In this document: positions 17,295-25,103 of the stretch, piece after piece | How the letters are laid out: every line of letters starts with the position of its first letter | How positions within the stretch are numbered: the first letter of the stretch is position 1 | Assembly (NCBI GenBank): GCA_022560615.1 | Contig: JADFSR010000021.1 | Span: forward strand, 1-64,000 | Origin: Gemmatimonadota bacterium | GTDB taxonomy: Bacteria; Gemmatimonadota; Gemmatimonadetes; Longimicrobiales; Gaopeijiaceae | DNA length: 64,000 bases | Reading direction: 5' to 3' | Notes under the pieces: model-generated | Told to the model about the DNA's origin: nothing | Database searches by the model: none | Seen by the model: only the letters and a program-made list of their open reading frames with translations | Translations under genes and position numbers: made by a program

Positions 17295-18423
17295 TTGGGC
17301 TTGATTGTGCAGATTGGCCCGCGACAGTCTGGGAAGACGACACTGTGCCGAGCCACGTTTCCGGACCTGCCCTACGTCTCGTTGGAACCGCTCGACGTCC
17401 GGGACTTCGCGGTCCACGACCCGAGAGGCTTCCTGAGCGAGTACGAGGACGGCGCTGTCATCGACGAGGTGCAGCGGGCTCCGGCACTCTTCTCGTATCT
17501 CCAGGAGGCCGTGGACGCGGATCCTACACCGGGGCGGTTCATCCTCACCGGCTCGCAGCACTTTGGGCTGACCGACGCGATCACCCAGTCGCTCGCAGGC
17601 CGAGTTGGGCAACTCCACCTGCTCCCGTTGAGCCTAGACGAGGTGCGCCGCTTTCCGTCCCGGCCATCAGATCTTTGGGATACGCTTTTCACGGGGGGGA
17701 TACCCGCGGATCCACGATCGCAGCCTGGTGCCATCGCAGTGGCTGGGGGACTATGCGACTACCTATGTGCAGAGGGACGTTCGACAGGTCCTGAACGTCA
17801 CCGACCTGGAATCGTTCGCCACGTCCCTGAGGCTGCTCGCCGCGCGCACCGGCCAGACGGTCAACCTTTCGAGCCTCGGTGCCGACGCAGGCGTGACACA
17901 CAATACCGCGCGCTCCTGGATCTCAGTCCTCGAAGCGAGCTTCGTCGTCTTCCGAACGCCGCGATGGCAGCGCAATCTCCGGAAGCGAGCGGTGAAGGCT
18001 CCGAAGCTCCACTTCGTGGATTCCGGCCTCGCATGCTGGCTGCTGGGCATCCGAGAGCCGGAGCAGATTCGACTCCATCCGCTGCGCGGAGCGATCTTCG
18101 AGAGTTGGGTCGCGTCGGAGATTCTCAAGGCCCGGTCGCACGCAGCCAAGCCCGCTGATCTCTTTCATCTGCGCGAAGACCGCGGCGCCGAGGTGGACTT
18201 GATCGTCGAAGCGGGCAACACCGTCCGCGCGGTCGAAGCCAAGTCCGGGGCAACGGTGGCGGAAGACTTCCTCGAGCGGCTGATCGCGTTCGGCGACGCC
18301 TTGCGGGAGCGGCATCAGCACCTGCAGGCGGAGCTGTCTCTGGTACACGGGGGGACGCAGCGTGGGCGTCGCAACGATGTGCGTCTCATCCCGTGGCAGG
18401 AGATTCAAGACTTCGAGTGGTGA
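17295..18423 (+). pseudogene. AAA_14/DUF4143 ATPase, frameshifted at a run of seven G
   Basis: Frame 1 from TTG 17295 gives the ATPase half: IGPRQSGKTTL (Walker A), AVIDEVQRAPALFSYLQ (Walker B) and LTGSQHFGL (sensor). It fails at about 17693-17699. The second frame then continues YPRIHDRSLVPSQWLGDYAT and the DUF4143 half (ARSWISVLEASFVVFRTPRW, PKLHFVDSGLACWLL, AVEAKSG) to 18423. Dropping one G from the seven-G run joins them as FTGGYPRIHD, the expected family sequence, so this is one gene of about 375 residues with a +1 indel. It may be a true lesion or a consensus error. The first 20 or so residues usual before Walker A are also missing. Function in this family is poorly defined. Confidence 0.8.
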
Positions 18424-18468
18424 GAGCCGTACTTGCCCACACTCCAACCCTCGATAGACTTCCGCCCC

Positions 18469-19983
18469 ATGTCTGACCGCACCTCGTTCGAAGTCATCGT
18501 GCTCGGAGGCGGTCCCGCCGGCACCGCGGCGGCCACGCTGCTTGCCCGCCGGAGCCACGAGGTGGTGCTCGTCCGTCCCGCTTCCCATCCGGCCGGGAAG
18601 CTCGCCGAATCGATTCCGCCGTCCGCGCGGCGACTGCTCTCCGAGCTGGAGGTGCTCGAGGCTGTGGAGGCGGCCGGCTTCTATGCGAACACCGGCAACA
18701 CCGTGTGGTGGGCGGACGCCGACGCGCGCGGCGAGCGATTCGGGACTAAAGAGCCCGGTTTCCACGTGGACCGAGTCGGCCTCGAGCGCGTACTGGTCGC
18801 GGCCGCGGAATCGTGCGGCGTCCGCCTGCTGCTCGGCATGCTGGCCCGCGCGGCGGTGCAGAGCGAGGACGGATGGAGTGTCACTTGTGAGGGCGCCAAC
18901 GGCGAAACCCTCGAGCTGCGCGCCCCGTGGCTCATCGACGCCACGGGTCGGCACGGGCTGCTCGCCCGCGACGTGCGCGAGCCGGACCGTTCCACGACCA
19001 CGCTGGCGTTGCTCCGCAGATTCCGGCGCCCGGGAGGCTGGGGGGATGAAGTGCTCGGCCAGACGCTCATCGAGAGCTACGAGGACGGATGGGGATGGTC
19101 GGTGCCGCTCTCGTCCGAGACCCGATGCGTGACCGCGATGATCGATCAGCGCCACGCGGAGCTGTCGGGCGTCGATGTCGGCGCGATGCTGGAGACGGAG
19201 CTGGCCAAGACGCGGCATCTCGGCGCGTTGCTCGAGGGCGCGACTCCGGAGGACGAGGGCTGGGCGTGCCCGGCGTCGCTCTACTGCGCGTCCCAGTATG
19301 CACGGCCGGGTCTCGTCCTCGCCGGCGACGCGGGGTCTTGCATCGACCCCCTCTCCTCGTACGGAGTGAAGAAGGCGCTGGCGTCGGGATGGCTCGCGGG
19401 GGTCACGGCGCACACGGCGCTCATCGACCCGCCGATGACGGAGGTCGCTGTCGACTTCTTCGACACCCGTGAACGCGAGGTCTACCGGAGCTACCGTCGG
19501 CGCGCCGCCGAATTCTTCGAGGAAGCGGCTGCCGCATACGGACATATATACTGGGCGACGCGCGCCCAAGCCGCGCGTACCGCCGGCGGAGAGAGAGACG
19601 GCCTCGACGTCGATCGGCTCGAGGCCCTCGACGGACCGCCGGTGTCGGAGCAAGACGTGCGCACGGCCTTCGAGCGAATCCGCGCCCGGGAGTCACTCGG
19701 TGCGGTCCGCGGCTCGACGGTTCGGCCGATCGAGAGAGCTGCGATCGCCCACCAGAGGATCGTGCTCGAACAGCACTTGGCAACCGACCAGCACCCAGAG
19801 GGCATCCGCTTCCTGAGGAGCGTGGATCTGCGCACGATGAGCGAACTGGCGCCTGAGCACGACCAGGTCCCCGAGCTGTGGAGCGCCTACAACGGAGTCG
19901 AAGCACCCGTGCCGCTCCCGGACTTTTTGACCGCGCTCGCCACTGCGTTCGCCGCAGGTCTGCTCGAGCATCGGAAGGATTGA
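18469..19983 (+). CDS. qhpG: QHNDH maturation flavin monooxygenase QhpG
   Basis: The protein is 504 residues from ATG 18469. It has the FAD dinucleotide fold FEVIVLGGGPAGTAAATLL at residues 7-25, the LVLAGDAGSCIDPLSSYGVK segment typical of flavin monooxygenases and halogenases, and overall similarity to tryptophan-halogenase-like hydroxylases. In the known QHNDH system QhpG hydroxylates the precursor tryptophan of QhpC to build the tryptophylquinone. Placement immediately before qhpA (its TGA overlaps the qhpA ATG) in a full qhp operon is the main reason for the assignment. It should act in the cytoplasm on crosslinked QhpC before export. Confidence 0.85.
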   Translation: MSDRTSFEVIVLGGGPAGTAAATLLARRSHEVVLVRPASHPAGKLAESIPPSARRLLSELEVLEAVEAAGFYANTGNTVWWADADARGERFGTKEPGFHVDRVGLERVLVAAAESCGVRLLLGMLARAAVQSEDGWSVTCEGANGETLELRAPWLIDATGRHGLLARDVREPDRSTTTLALLRRFRRPGGWGDEVLGQTLIESYEDGWGWSVPLSSETRCVTAMIDQRHAELSGVDVGAMLETELAKTRHLGALLEGATPEDEGWACPASLYCASQYARPGLVLAGDAGSCIDPLSSYGVKKALASGWLAGVTAHTALIDPPMTEVAVDFFDTREREVYRSYRRRAAEFFEEAAAAYGHIYWATRAQAARTAGGERDGLDVDRLEALDGPPVSEQDVRTAFERIRARESLGAVRGSTVRPIERAAIAHQRIVLEQHLATDQHPEGIRFLRSVDLRTMSELAPEHDQVPELWSAYNGVEAPVPLPDFLTALATAFAAGLLEHRKD

Positions 19984-21752
19984 TGCGCGCAACCCTGGCG
20001 GATCGTCGGTCAGCCTCCCAGGATGATCGGGTCACCGTTCCCAAACACCCCACCCGCCTGATGGTGTCTGCCAAACGCATCGCTCTTGCAGTCGCTGGCC
20101 TAGCGGTCTCTCTCGCATGGACTGCCTCACCGGCGTTCGCGCAGGAAGACGAAGACGAAGAGGGGTATGCGATCACGAGCCAAGTCGTAATCGAGAGCTG
20201 CCAACGGTGTCATGCCGTCCACGACGAGGGGCGCATGACCCGGATCTCGTATCTACGCAAGACGCCCGAAGGCTGGCAGACGTCGATCCGCAGGATGGTG
20301 GCGCTGCACGACGTAGGGCTGACGCCCACAGCGGCGCGGGAGATCGTGCGCTACCTCTCGGACCGGCAGGGCATCGCTCCCGAAGAGTTGCGCCCTGCCC
20401 TCTTCGAGGTGGAGCGACGCCTGACCGACCACGATTACGAGGGTGACTCGGGCGTCGAGTTCACGTGCATCCAATGTCATTCCATGGGGCGCGTGATGAC
20501 GCAACGCCGCACGAAGGACGAGTGGGGACTGCTGATCGCGACGCACCGCGCACTCTATCCGCTGGTGGACCGCTTTCAGTTCAGGCGCCGCGGCCCAGCC
20601 CCGACCGAGCCAGGTCCGGATGGACGTCCGCCGGACGGACGCCACCCGATGGACAGGGCGATCGATCACCTCTCGAGCGTCTATCCGCTCGAGACCACGG
20701 AGTGGTCCGCGTGGTCTGCGACGATGCGTCCGCCCCGACTGGCGGGCACATGGGCGCTCTCCGGCTACGAGCCTGGCAAGGGCCCGATCTACGGAACGGT
20801 GACCATCTCGGCGAACCCGGACGACGACGCGGCCTTCACGACAACGGCGTCCTACATGTACGCCGAAAGCGGTGACGCCGTGGAGCGCTCCGGGCAGGCG
20901 TTGGTCTACACCGGATACCAGTGGCGCGGGCGCTCGAACCCGGGCGCGGACTCGGAGCTGCGCGAGGTCATGTTCGTGGAACGGGATCAGCGCGAGATGT
21001 CGGGCCGCTGGTTCACGGGCGCGTACGATGAGATCGGCCCGGACGTGAAGCTGCGGCGTGTGGGCGGTGAAGCGATCATTACCGGGGTATACCCGAAGGC
21101 GGTGGCGCGCGGGGAGCCGGTCGAGGTTCGTGTATTCGGCGGGGGGCTGACCGCCGGATCTGTAGCGGGCCTCGATTTCGGCTCTGGCGTCACCGTCGTC
21201 TCCGTGAGTGGCCCGAATGACGGCGCGTTGCGCGTGAGCCTCACCGTCGCGGACGACGCCCAGATCGGCGCGCGCGATCTCTTCGCCTTCGGTGCATTTC
21301 TCGAGGGCGCGCTCGTCGTTCATGACGGCGTGGACCGCATCGCGGTGACCCCGGAGACGGGCATGGCCCGAGTGGGCGGAGGCAACTTCCCGAAGGGATA
21401 CCAGACCTATGAGGCGATCGGCTTCGACGACGGACCGGACGGCGAGCCCGAGACCGACGACGACCTGAACCTCGGTCGCGTAGACGTGTCCTGGTCCGTG
21501 GAAGAATACGCCGCGACGTTCGGAGACGACGACGTCGCTTTCATCGGCTCGATGGGCCAGGACGGGACGTTCGTTCCGGCGATCGACGGGCCGAATCCCG
21601 ACCGTGTGGGCAGTCGTAACAACGTCGGCGACGCGTGGGTGATCGCGACCCATAGGACGACGGAGGGAGCAGAGTTGCGCGCTCGTGCGCACCTGCTGGT
21701 GACAGTTCCGCTCTACATGCGCTTTGAACCTTGGAAGGAGGTCTCCCGATGA
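19983..21752 (+). CDS. qhpA: Quinohemoprotein amine dehydrogenase alpha subunit (diheme)
   Basis: The protein is 589 residues from ATG 19983, chosen for the GGAAGG box and overlap with the qhpG stop; ATG 20061 is possible and gives a shorter signal. The signal peptide spans residues 27-54 (VSAKRIALAVAGLAV, cleavage AFAQ). Two heme c sites are seen: CQRCH at 73-77 and CIQCH at 162-166, both with CxxCH. The C-terminal beta-rich domains follow (about residues 225-589). In the enzyme the hemes carry electrons from the quinone cofactor of QhpC to external acceptors in the periplasm. The neighbours qhpD, qhpC and qhpB confirm the subunit identity. Confidence 0.93.
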   Translation: MRATLADRRSASQDDRVTVPKHPTRLMVSAKRIALAVAGLAVSLAWTASPAFAQEDEDEEGYAITSQVVIESCQRCHAVHDEGRMTRISYLRKTPEGWQTSIRRMVALHDVGLTPTAAREIVRYLSDRQGIAPEELRPALFEVERRLTDHDYEGDSGVEFTCIQCHSMGRVMTQRRTKDEWGLLIATHRALYPLVDRFQFRRRGPAPTEPGPDGRPPDGRHPMDRAIDHLSSVYPLETTEWSAWSATMRPPRLAGTWALSGYEPGKGPIYGTVTISANPDDDAAFTTTASYMYAESGDAVERSGQALVYTGYQWRGRSNPGADSELREVMFVERDQREMSGRWFTGAYDEIGPDVKLRRVGGEAIITGVYPKAVARGEPVEVRVFGGGLTAGSVAGLDFGSGVTVVSVSGPNDGALRVSLTVADDAQIGARDLFAFGAFLEGALVVHDGVDRIAVTPETGMARVGGGNFPKGYQTYEAIGFDDGPDGEPETDDDLNLGRVDVSWSVEEYAATFGDDDVAFIGSMGQDGTFVPAIDGPNPDRVGSRNNVGDAWVIATHRTTEGAELRARAHLLVTVPLYMRFEPWKEVSR

Positions 21753-23200
21753 ACCCACCCGTGACGACCGCGTCGGAAACCATCGCGCTGCGCGAATTCC
21801 ACGCCTTCGAGGCGCACGGTGCTCGCTTCCTCTACATGGTGCCGTCCGCGGGCATCTTCCGGATGGATGGTCCGTCGGTAGCGATCCTCGACGCGCTCGA
21901 GGGCGGACCACGAGGCGCCGAGTCGCTGATCGAAGAGCTCTCGAGCGACTACTCGATCGAGCAAATCGTGGAGACGATCGAGGAGCTCACCGAGATCCGA
22001 GCGATCGGAGACGTGGACGCGCCCAAGCAGCAAGTACCGAACGACCTACCGCCGGCCGGCTTCCCGCTCACGACGATAGTCCTCAACGTGACCAACAAGT
22101 GCAACTTGGCGTGCACCTACTGCTACGAGTACGGCGAGGACAAGATCGTCGATACCAAGTACGGTGACGCACCCAAGTTCATGAGCGAGCGGACGGCCGA
22201 AGAGAGCGTCGAGTTCCTGCTCAAGGAGTCGCGCGGCCAGGAGGTCGCGCACCTGACGTTCTTCGGGGGAGAAACGCTGCTCAACTTCCCGGTGCTGCAG
22301 AAGACCGTCGCCTACGCGCGCCGGCGCGCAGCGGAGGAAGGCAAGCGCATCGAGTTCTCTCTGACGACCAACGCCACGCTGCTCCGCCCCGAAATCATCG
22401 AGTGGCTCGCCGACAACCAGATCGGCGTGACGATCTCGATCGACGGCCCGAAGGAGGTGCAGGACGGGCTACGCGTCTTCCACAACGGCAAGGGCACGTA
22501 CGATGTGATACAGCCGAAGATCAAAGAGCTCCTGCGCGTACACCGGAGCCGGCCGATCGGAGCGCGGGTCACGCTCACGCAGAAGAACATGGACGTGCTC
22601 GAGATCTTCCGTCATCTCACGGAGGACATGGGCTTCTGGGAGGTCGGTCTCGCACCGGTGACTTCCCAGGACGAGCGGGACTATGCGATCACGCCCGAAG
22701 GCAAGGATTCGATGCTCGGCCAATTCGAGATCCTCGCCCAGGAGTGGCTCCAGTGCGCGCTCCGTGACGAGCACCACGGCTTTTCGAACGTGAAGGATAC
22801 GCTCGAGGAGATCCACAAGGGCGTGAGCAAGGCGTACGGATGTGGCGCGGGGCTCGGCTTGATGGGGGTGTCGACCGACGGCAACGTCGCGCTGTGCCAC
22901 CGCTTCGCGGGCTCACCCGAGCACACCATCGGCTCGGTCACCGAAGGCATCGATCGCGATGTGCAGAACAAGTTCTTGCGAGACCACCACATCGCCTCGA
23001 AGACCGACTGTCACACTTGCTGGGCACGTCCGATCTGCTCAGGCGGATGTTATCACGAAGCTCACGTTCAGTACGGTGAGTCGACGCACCCGAACCTGCA
23101 CTACTGCACCTGGGTTCGTAGCTGGACGCACATGTGCCTGGAGATCTACGGAGCGTTGGCCGAGAAGAACCCGAAGTTCCTGGAGCGTTTCGATGCATAG
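21749..23200 (+). CDS. qhpD: Radical SAM thioether-bond maturase QhpD
   Basis: The protein is 483 residues from ATG 21749, with GGAGGT at 21737-21742, overlapping qhpA by ATGA. The radical SAM cluster motif is CNLACTYC (Cys118, 122, 125). The C-terminal region has the SPASM-like Cys set: KAYGCGAGLGLMGVSTDGNV, ALCHRFAG, DCHTCWARPICSGGCYHEAH and HYCTW, enough for auxiliary Fe-S clusters. The known QhpD installs three Cys-Asp/Glu thioether crosslinks in QhpC. The gene sits directly before qhpC. The N-terminal 100 residues are a probable peptide-recognition element. It is cytoplasmic. Confidence 0.94.
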   Translation: MNPPVTTASETIALREFHAFEAHGARFLYMVPSAGIFRMDGPSVAILDALEGGPRGAESLIEELSSDYSIEQIVETIEELTEIRAIGDVDAPKQQVPNDLPPAGFPLTTIVLNVTNKCNLACTYCYEYGEDKIVDTKYGDAPKFMSERTAEESVEFLLKESRGQEVAHLTFFGGETLLNFPVLQKTVAYARRRAAEEGKRIEFSLTTNATLLRPEIIEWLADNQIGVTISIDGPKEVQDGLRVFHNGKGTYDVIQPKIKELLRVHRSRPIGARVTLTQKNMDVLEIFRHLTEDMGFWEVGLAPVTSQDERDYAITPEGKDSMLGQFEILAQEWLQCALRDEHHGFSNVKDTLEEIHKGVSKAYGCGAGLGLMGVSTDGNVALCHRFAGSPEHTIGSVTEGIDRDVQNKFLRDHHIASKTDCHTCWARPICSGGCYHEAHVQYGESTHPNLHYCTWVRSWTHMCLEIYGALAEKNPKFLERFDA

Positions 23201-23227
23201 AAGGGTGATCGGAAAGGGAGGCGACGA

Positions 23228-23593
23228 GTGAAGCACCTGAAAGGCATCAACCAGAAAGCCGCTCGCATCGAGGCGTACGTTGCGTACGAGGCTGAAGAAG
23301 CGAGGGTAGCCGAGCTCGACGTGGTCGCGCTCGAGAGCAGACCGCCACACGAAGAAGATGGGCCGCACTTCCCGCTGGGATGCTCGCTGGTCTTCTTCCC
23401 CGGCTGGGAAGCGGATCGGCAGGGCGGGACCGCGGGTCTGTGCCAGCCGGTGGAGCGCGACCTCTTCGACTGTCACTTGAATTGCTTCTGGCCGGCGCAC
23501 GTGCCCGACCAGCTCAATCACGCGCCAGACTGGACCGGCAAGTGCGCTTCTGCCCAGAAGGACTGGCGGACGCTCGATCTCATCTTCCCCTAG
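23228..23593 (+). CDS. qhpC: QHNDH gamma subunit, CTQ-bearing crosslinked peptide
   Basis: The protein is 121 residues from GTG 23228 with GGGAGG 6 bases upstream. The core from PLGCSLVFFPGW to DWRTLDLIF matches the known gamma subunit. With an offset of 45 from published numbering, all crosslink residues fall at identical spacing: Cys52-Glu61, Cys72-Asp78 and Cys86-Asp94 for the thioethers, and Cys82 with Trp88 for cysteine tryptophylquinone. The leader is therefore about 45 residues, longer than the 28 known for Paracoccus, and acidic (EAEEARVAEL). One extra Cys106 has no assigned partner. The precursor is modified by QhpD and QhpG and cut by QhpE, and the product forms the catalytic site. 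Confidence 0.95.
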   Translation: MKHLKGINQKAARIEAYVAYEAEEARVAELDVVALESRPPHEEDGPHFPLGCSLVFFPGWEADRQGGTAGLCQPVERDLFDCHLNCFWPAHVPDQLNHAPDWTGKCASAQKDWRTLDLIFP

Positions 23594-23612
23594 CCGCCGG
23601 CGAGTCCCTGAT

Positions 23613-24707
23613 ATGATGCGTTCGCTCATCCGAAGCGCTGCGGCGCTCGTCCTGATGGCGGCTGTGGGAGTGGCCGCCCTCGAGGCCCAGGCCAACGCCC
23701 GCTGGTACATCGCCACGTACAGCAACCACCTGCTGGTGTGGGACGAGGCGAGCGAAAAGGTCGTCGACCGGATCGAGGTGAGCAACTTCATCCCGACCGA
23801 CATCGTGGTGAACGAGAAGAAGGACCGTCTGTACGTGATGGAGGCGAGTTCGCAGAAGGTCGAAGTCGTGGACCTCGGGACGAACCAGGTCATCGACGAG
23901 TTCACGCTCTCCGAGGGCAACGTGGCCGTGCGCATCGGCAGCTTCGCGCCGCATCCGTCGGACGAGCGGGCCGTGTTGTTCGTGAAGCGCTATACCAAGC
24001 ACAGCGATCGCTACGAGGTGGAAGGGCCGTTCATCCTCGAGTACGACCTGATCACCAAGACGGTGAGCGACACGATCCCGTGGCCGGACGGCGAAGAGCG
24101 TGAGAACGTCAGCTTCCGGTACTCACCCGACGGCAAGACGCTCTACCTCTTCACGGACGACATCATCGCCCTCGACGCCGAGACCTTCGAGGAAGTCGAT
24201 CGTTGGGAGATCTCCCAGGCACTCGAACCCGGCCTCGGTCGGCCGAGCTTCGGAGTGACCCCAGGCACGTATGATCAGGACGGTGTCGTGACGAGCCTCT
24301 TCCGCATGACCGACCCGGCGCAGAACCGACGCATGATGGGCATCGCGCGCGTGCGGCTCTCCGAGAAGGAAGTCGACTTCTACACGCTCGGCACCAACGA
24401 GCCCGTCGGCCGCTTCAGCGTCGCCCCGGGCGGCGAGAAGGCGTTCGGCCTGTTCGCGGAGATCGGCCGTTACGAGTTCTGGGAATTCGACCTCGTGAAC
24501 CGGCGCGTCGCGCAGCGCGTCCCCTTCGCGGGCCGACCCCGCATGGGACTGCAAGTGAGCGCGGACGGACAGAAACTGTACATTCACGTCGCCGGAAACA
24601 CGATCGACATTTACGACTCGAGCACATTCGAGTATTTGCGCACGGTCAGCTTCGACGAAGACATGACCGGTGTGGCGGTGATTCCCCAAGGAGGCAGCAC
24701 ACCATGA
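23613..24707 (+). CDS. qhpB: QHNDH beta subunit, beta-propeller
   Basis: The protein is 364 residues from ATG 23613. A signal peptide (MMRSLIRSAAALVLMAAVGV, then ALEAQ) precedes the repeated blade sequence: RWYIATYSNHLLVWDEASEK, LYVMEASSQKVEVVDLG, PDGKTLYLFTDDIIALDAET and QKLYIHVAGNTIDIYDSST. The pattern is that of the seven-bladed propeller of the QHNDH beta subunit, which packs against the CTQ pocket. The gene is 19 bases behind qhpC and overlaps the next start by ATGA. It is periplasmic. The position and size are as in the family. Confidence 0.92.
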   Translation: MMRSLIRSAAALVLMAAVGVAALEAQANARWYIATYSNHLLVWDEASEKVVDRIEVSNFIPTDIVVNEKKDRLYVMEASSQKVEVVDLGTNQVIDEFTLSEGNVAVRIGSFAPHPSDERAVLFVKRYTKHSDRYEVEGPFILEYDLITKTVSDTIPWPDGEERENVSFRYSPDGKTLYLFTDDIIALDAETFEEVDRWEISQALEPGLGRPSFGVTPGTYDQDGVVTSLFRMTDPAQNRRMMGIARVRLSEKEVDFYTLGTNEPVGRFSVAPGGEKAFGLFAEIGRYEFWEFDLVNRRVAQRVPFAGRPRMGLQVSADGQKLYIHVAGNTIDIYDSSTFEYLRTVSFDEDMTGVAVIPQGGSTP

Positions 24708-25078
24708 AACGCTTCGCCATGTCGTTCACCCTCGTCTTGGTGGTCGCGGCATGCTCGTCAGGGCCGCCGGAGCCGCCACCGCCCCCTCCGTTCACCCCGG
24801 CTGGCGTCTTCGACATCACCATCGACGCGATGGGCACCGAGATGGCTGGCTCGATGACGATCGAGGGCATGGACGGCGCCTACACGGGCAGTCTCACAAC
24901 CGACCTCGGTACTGTCGCGCTCACGGATTTCGCCGTGGACGGCATGGAAGTCACATTCGCCGGGACCATGCCCCAGTTCTCGATCGAGTTTACGCTGACC
25001 TTCGAGGGTGACGGGTTCACTGGTGCTTTGGACTTGGGCGACATCGGCACCGGCTCGATCACGGGAGTGAAGCGGTAG
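24704..25078 (+). CDS. Small proline-linker lipoprotein inside the qhp operon
   Basis: The protein is 124 residues from ATG 24704, which overlaps the qhpB stop, so the two are translationally coupled. The signal peptide ends at a lipobox (VAAC17) and is followed by a poly-proline linker (GPPEPPPPPPF). The remainder, about 95 residues, alternates Gly, Asp, Thr and hydrophobic residues in repeated strands (MAGSMTIEGM, AYTGSLTTDLG, MEVTFAGTMP, GFTGALDLGD), suggesting a small beta-barrel-like fold. I do not recognise the family. It has no counterpart among the characterised qhp genes I know. A periplasmic membrane-anchored accessory of the enzyme is an inference from position. Confidence 0.75.
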   Translation: MKRFAMSFTLVLVVAACSSGPPEPPPPPPFTPAGVFDITIDAMGTEMAGSMTIEGMDGAYTGSLTTDLGTVALTDFAVDGMEVTFAGTMPQFSIEFTLTFEGDGFTGALDLGDIGTGSITGVKR

Positions 25079-25103
25079 GACACATCCACGCCCCTGTCGT
25101 GAC

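Noticed and set aside
16067-18423. Fic plus AAA/DUF4143 as a new anti-phage defence pair
   Set aside because: Both families are widespread singletons, the ATPase frame is broken, and no other defence gene is near; evidence for a joint system is absent.
17923-19653. Long minus-strand open frame (576 residues) opposite the DUF4143 and qhpG genes
   Set aside because: Arg/His/Ala-rich composition typical of the antisense of GC-rich coding DNA; the plus strand has clear ATPase and flavoprotein motifs.
20253-21911. Long minus-strand frame (552 residues) opposite qhpA
   Set aside because: Low-complexity Arg/His content and no motifs; qhpA with two heme sites on the plus strand explains the DNA.
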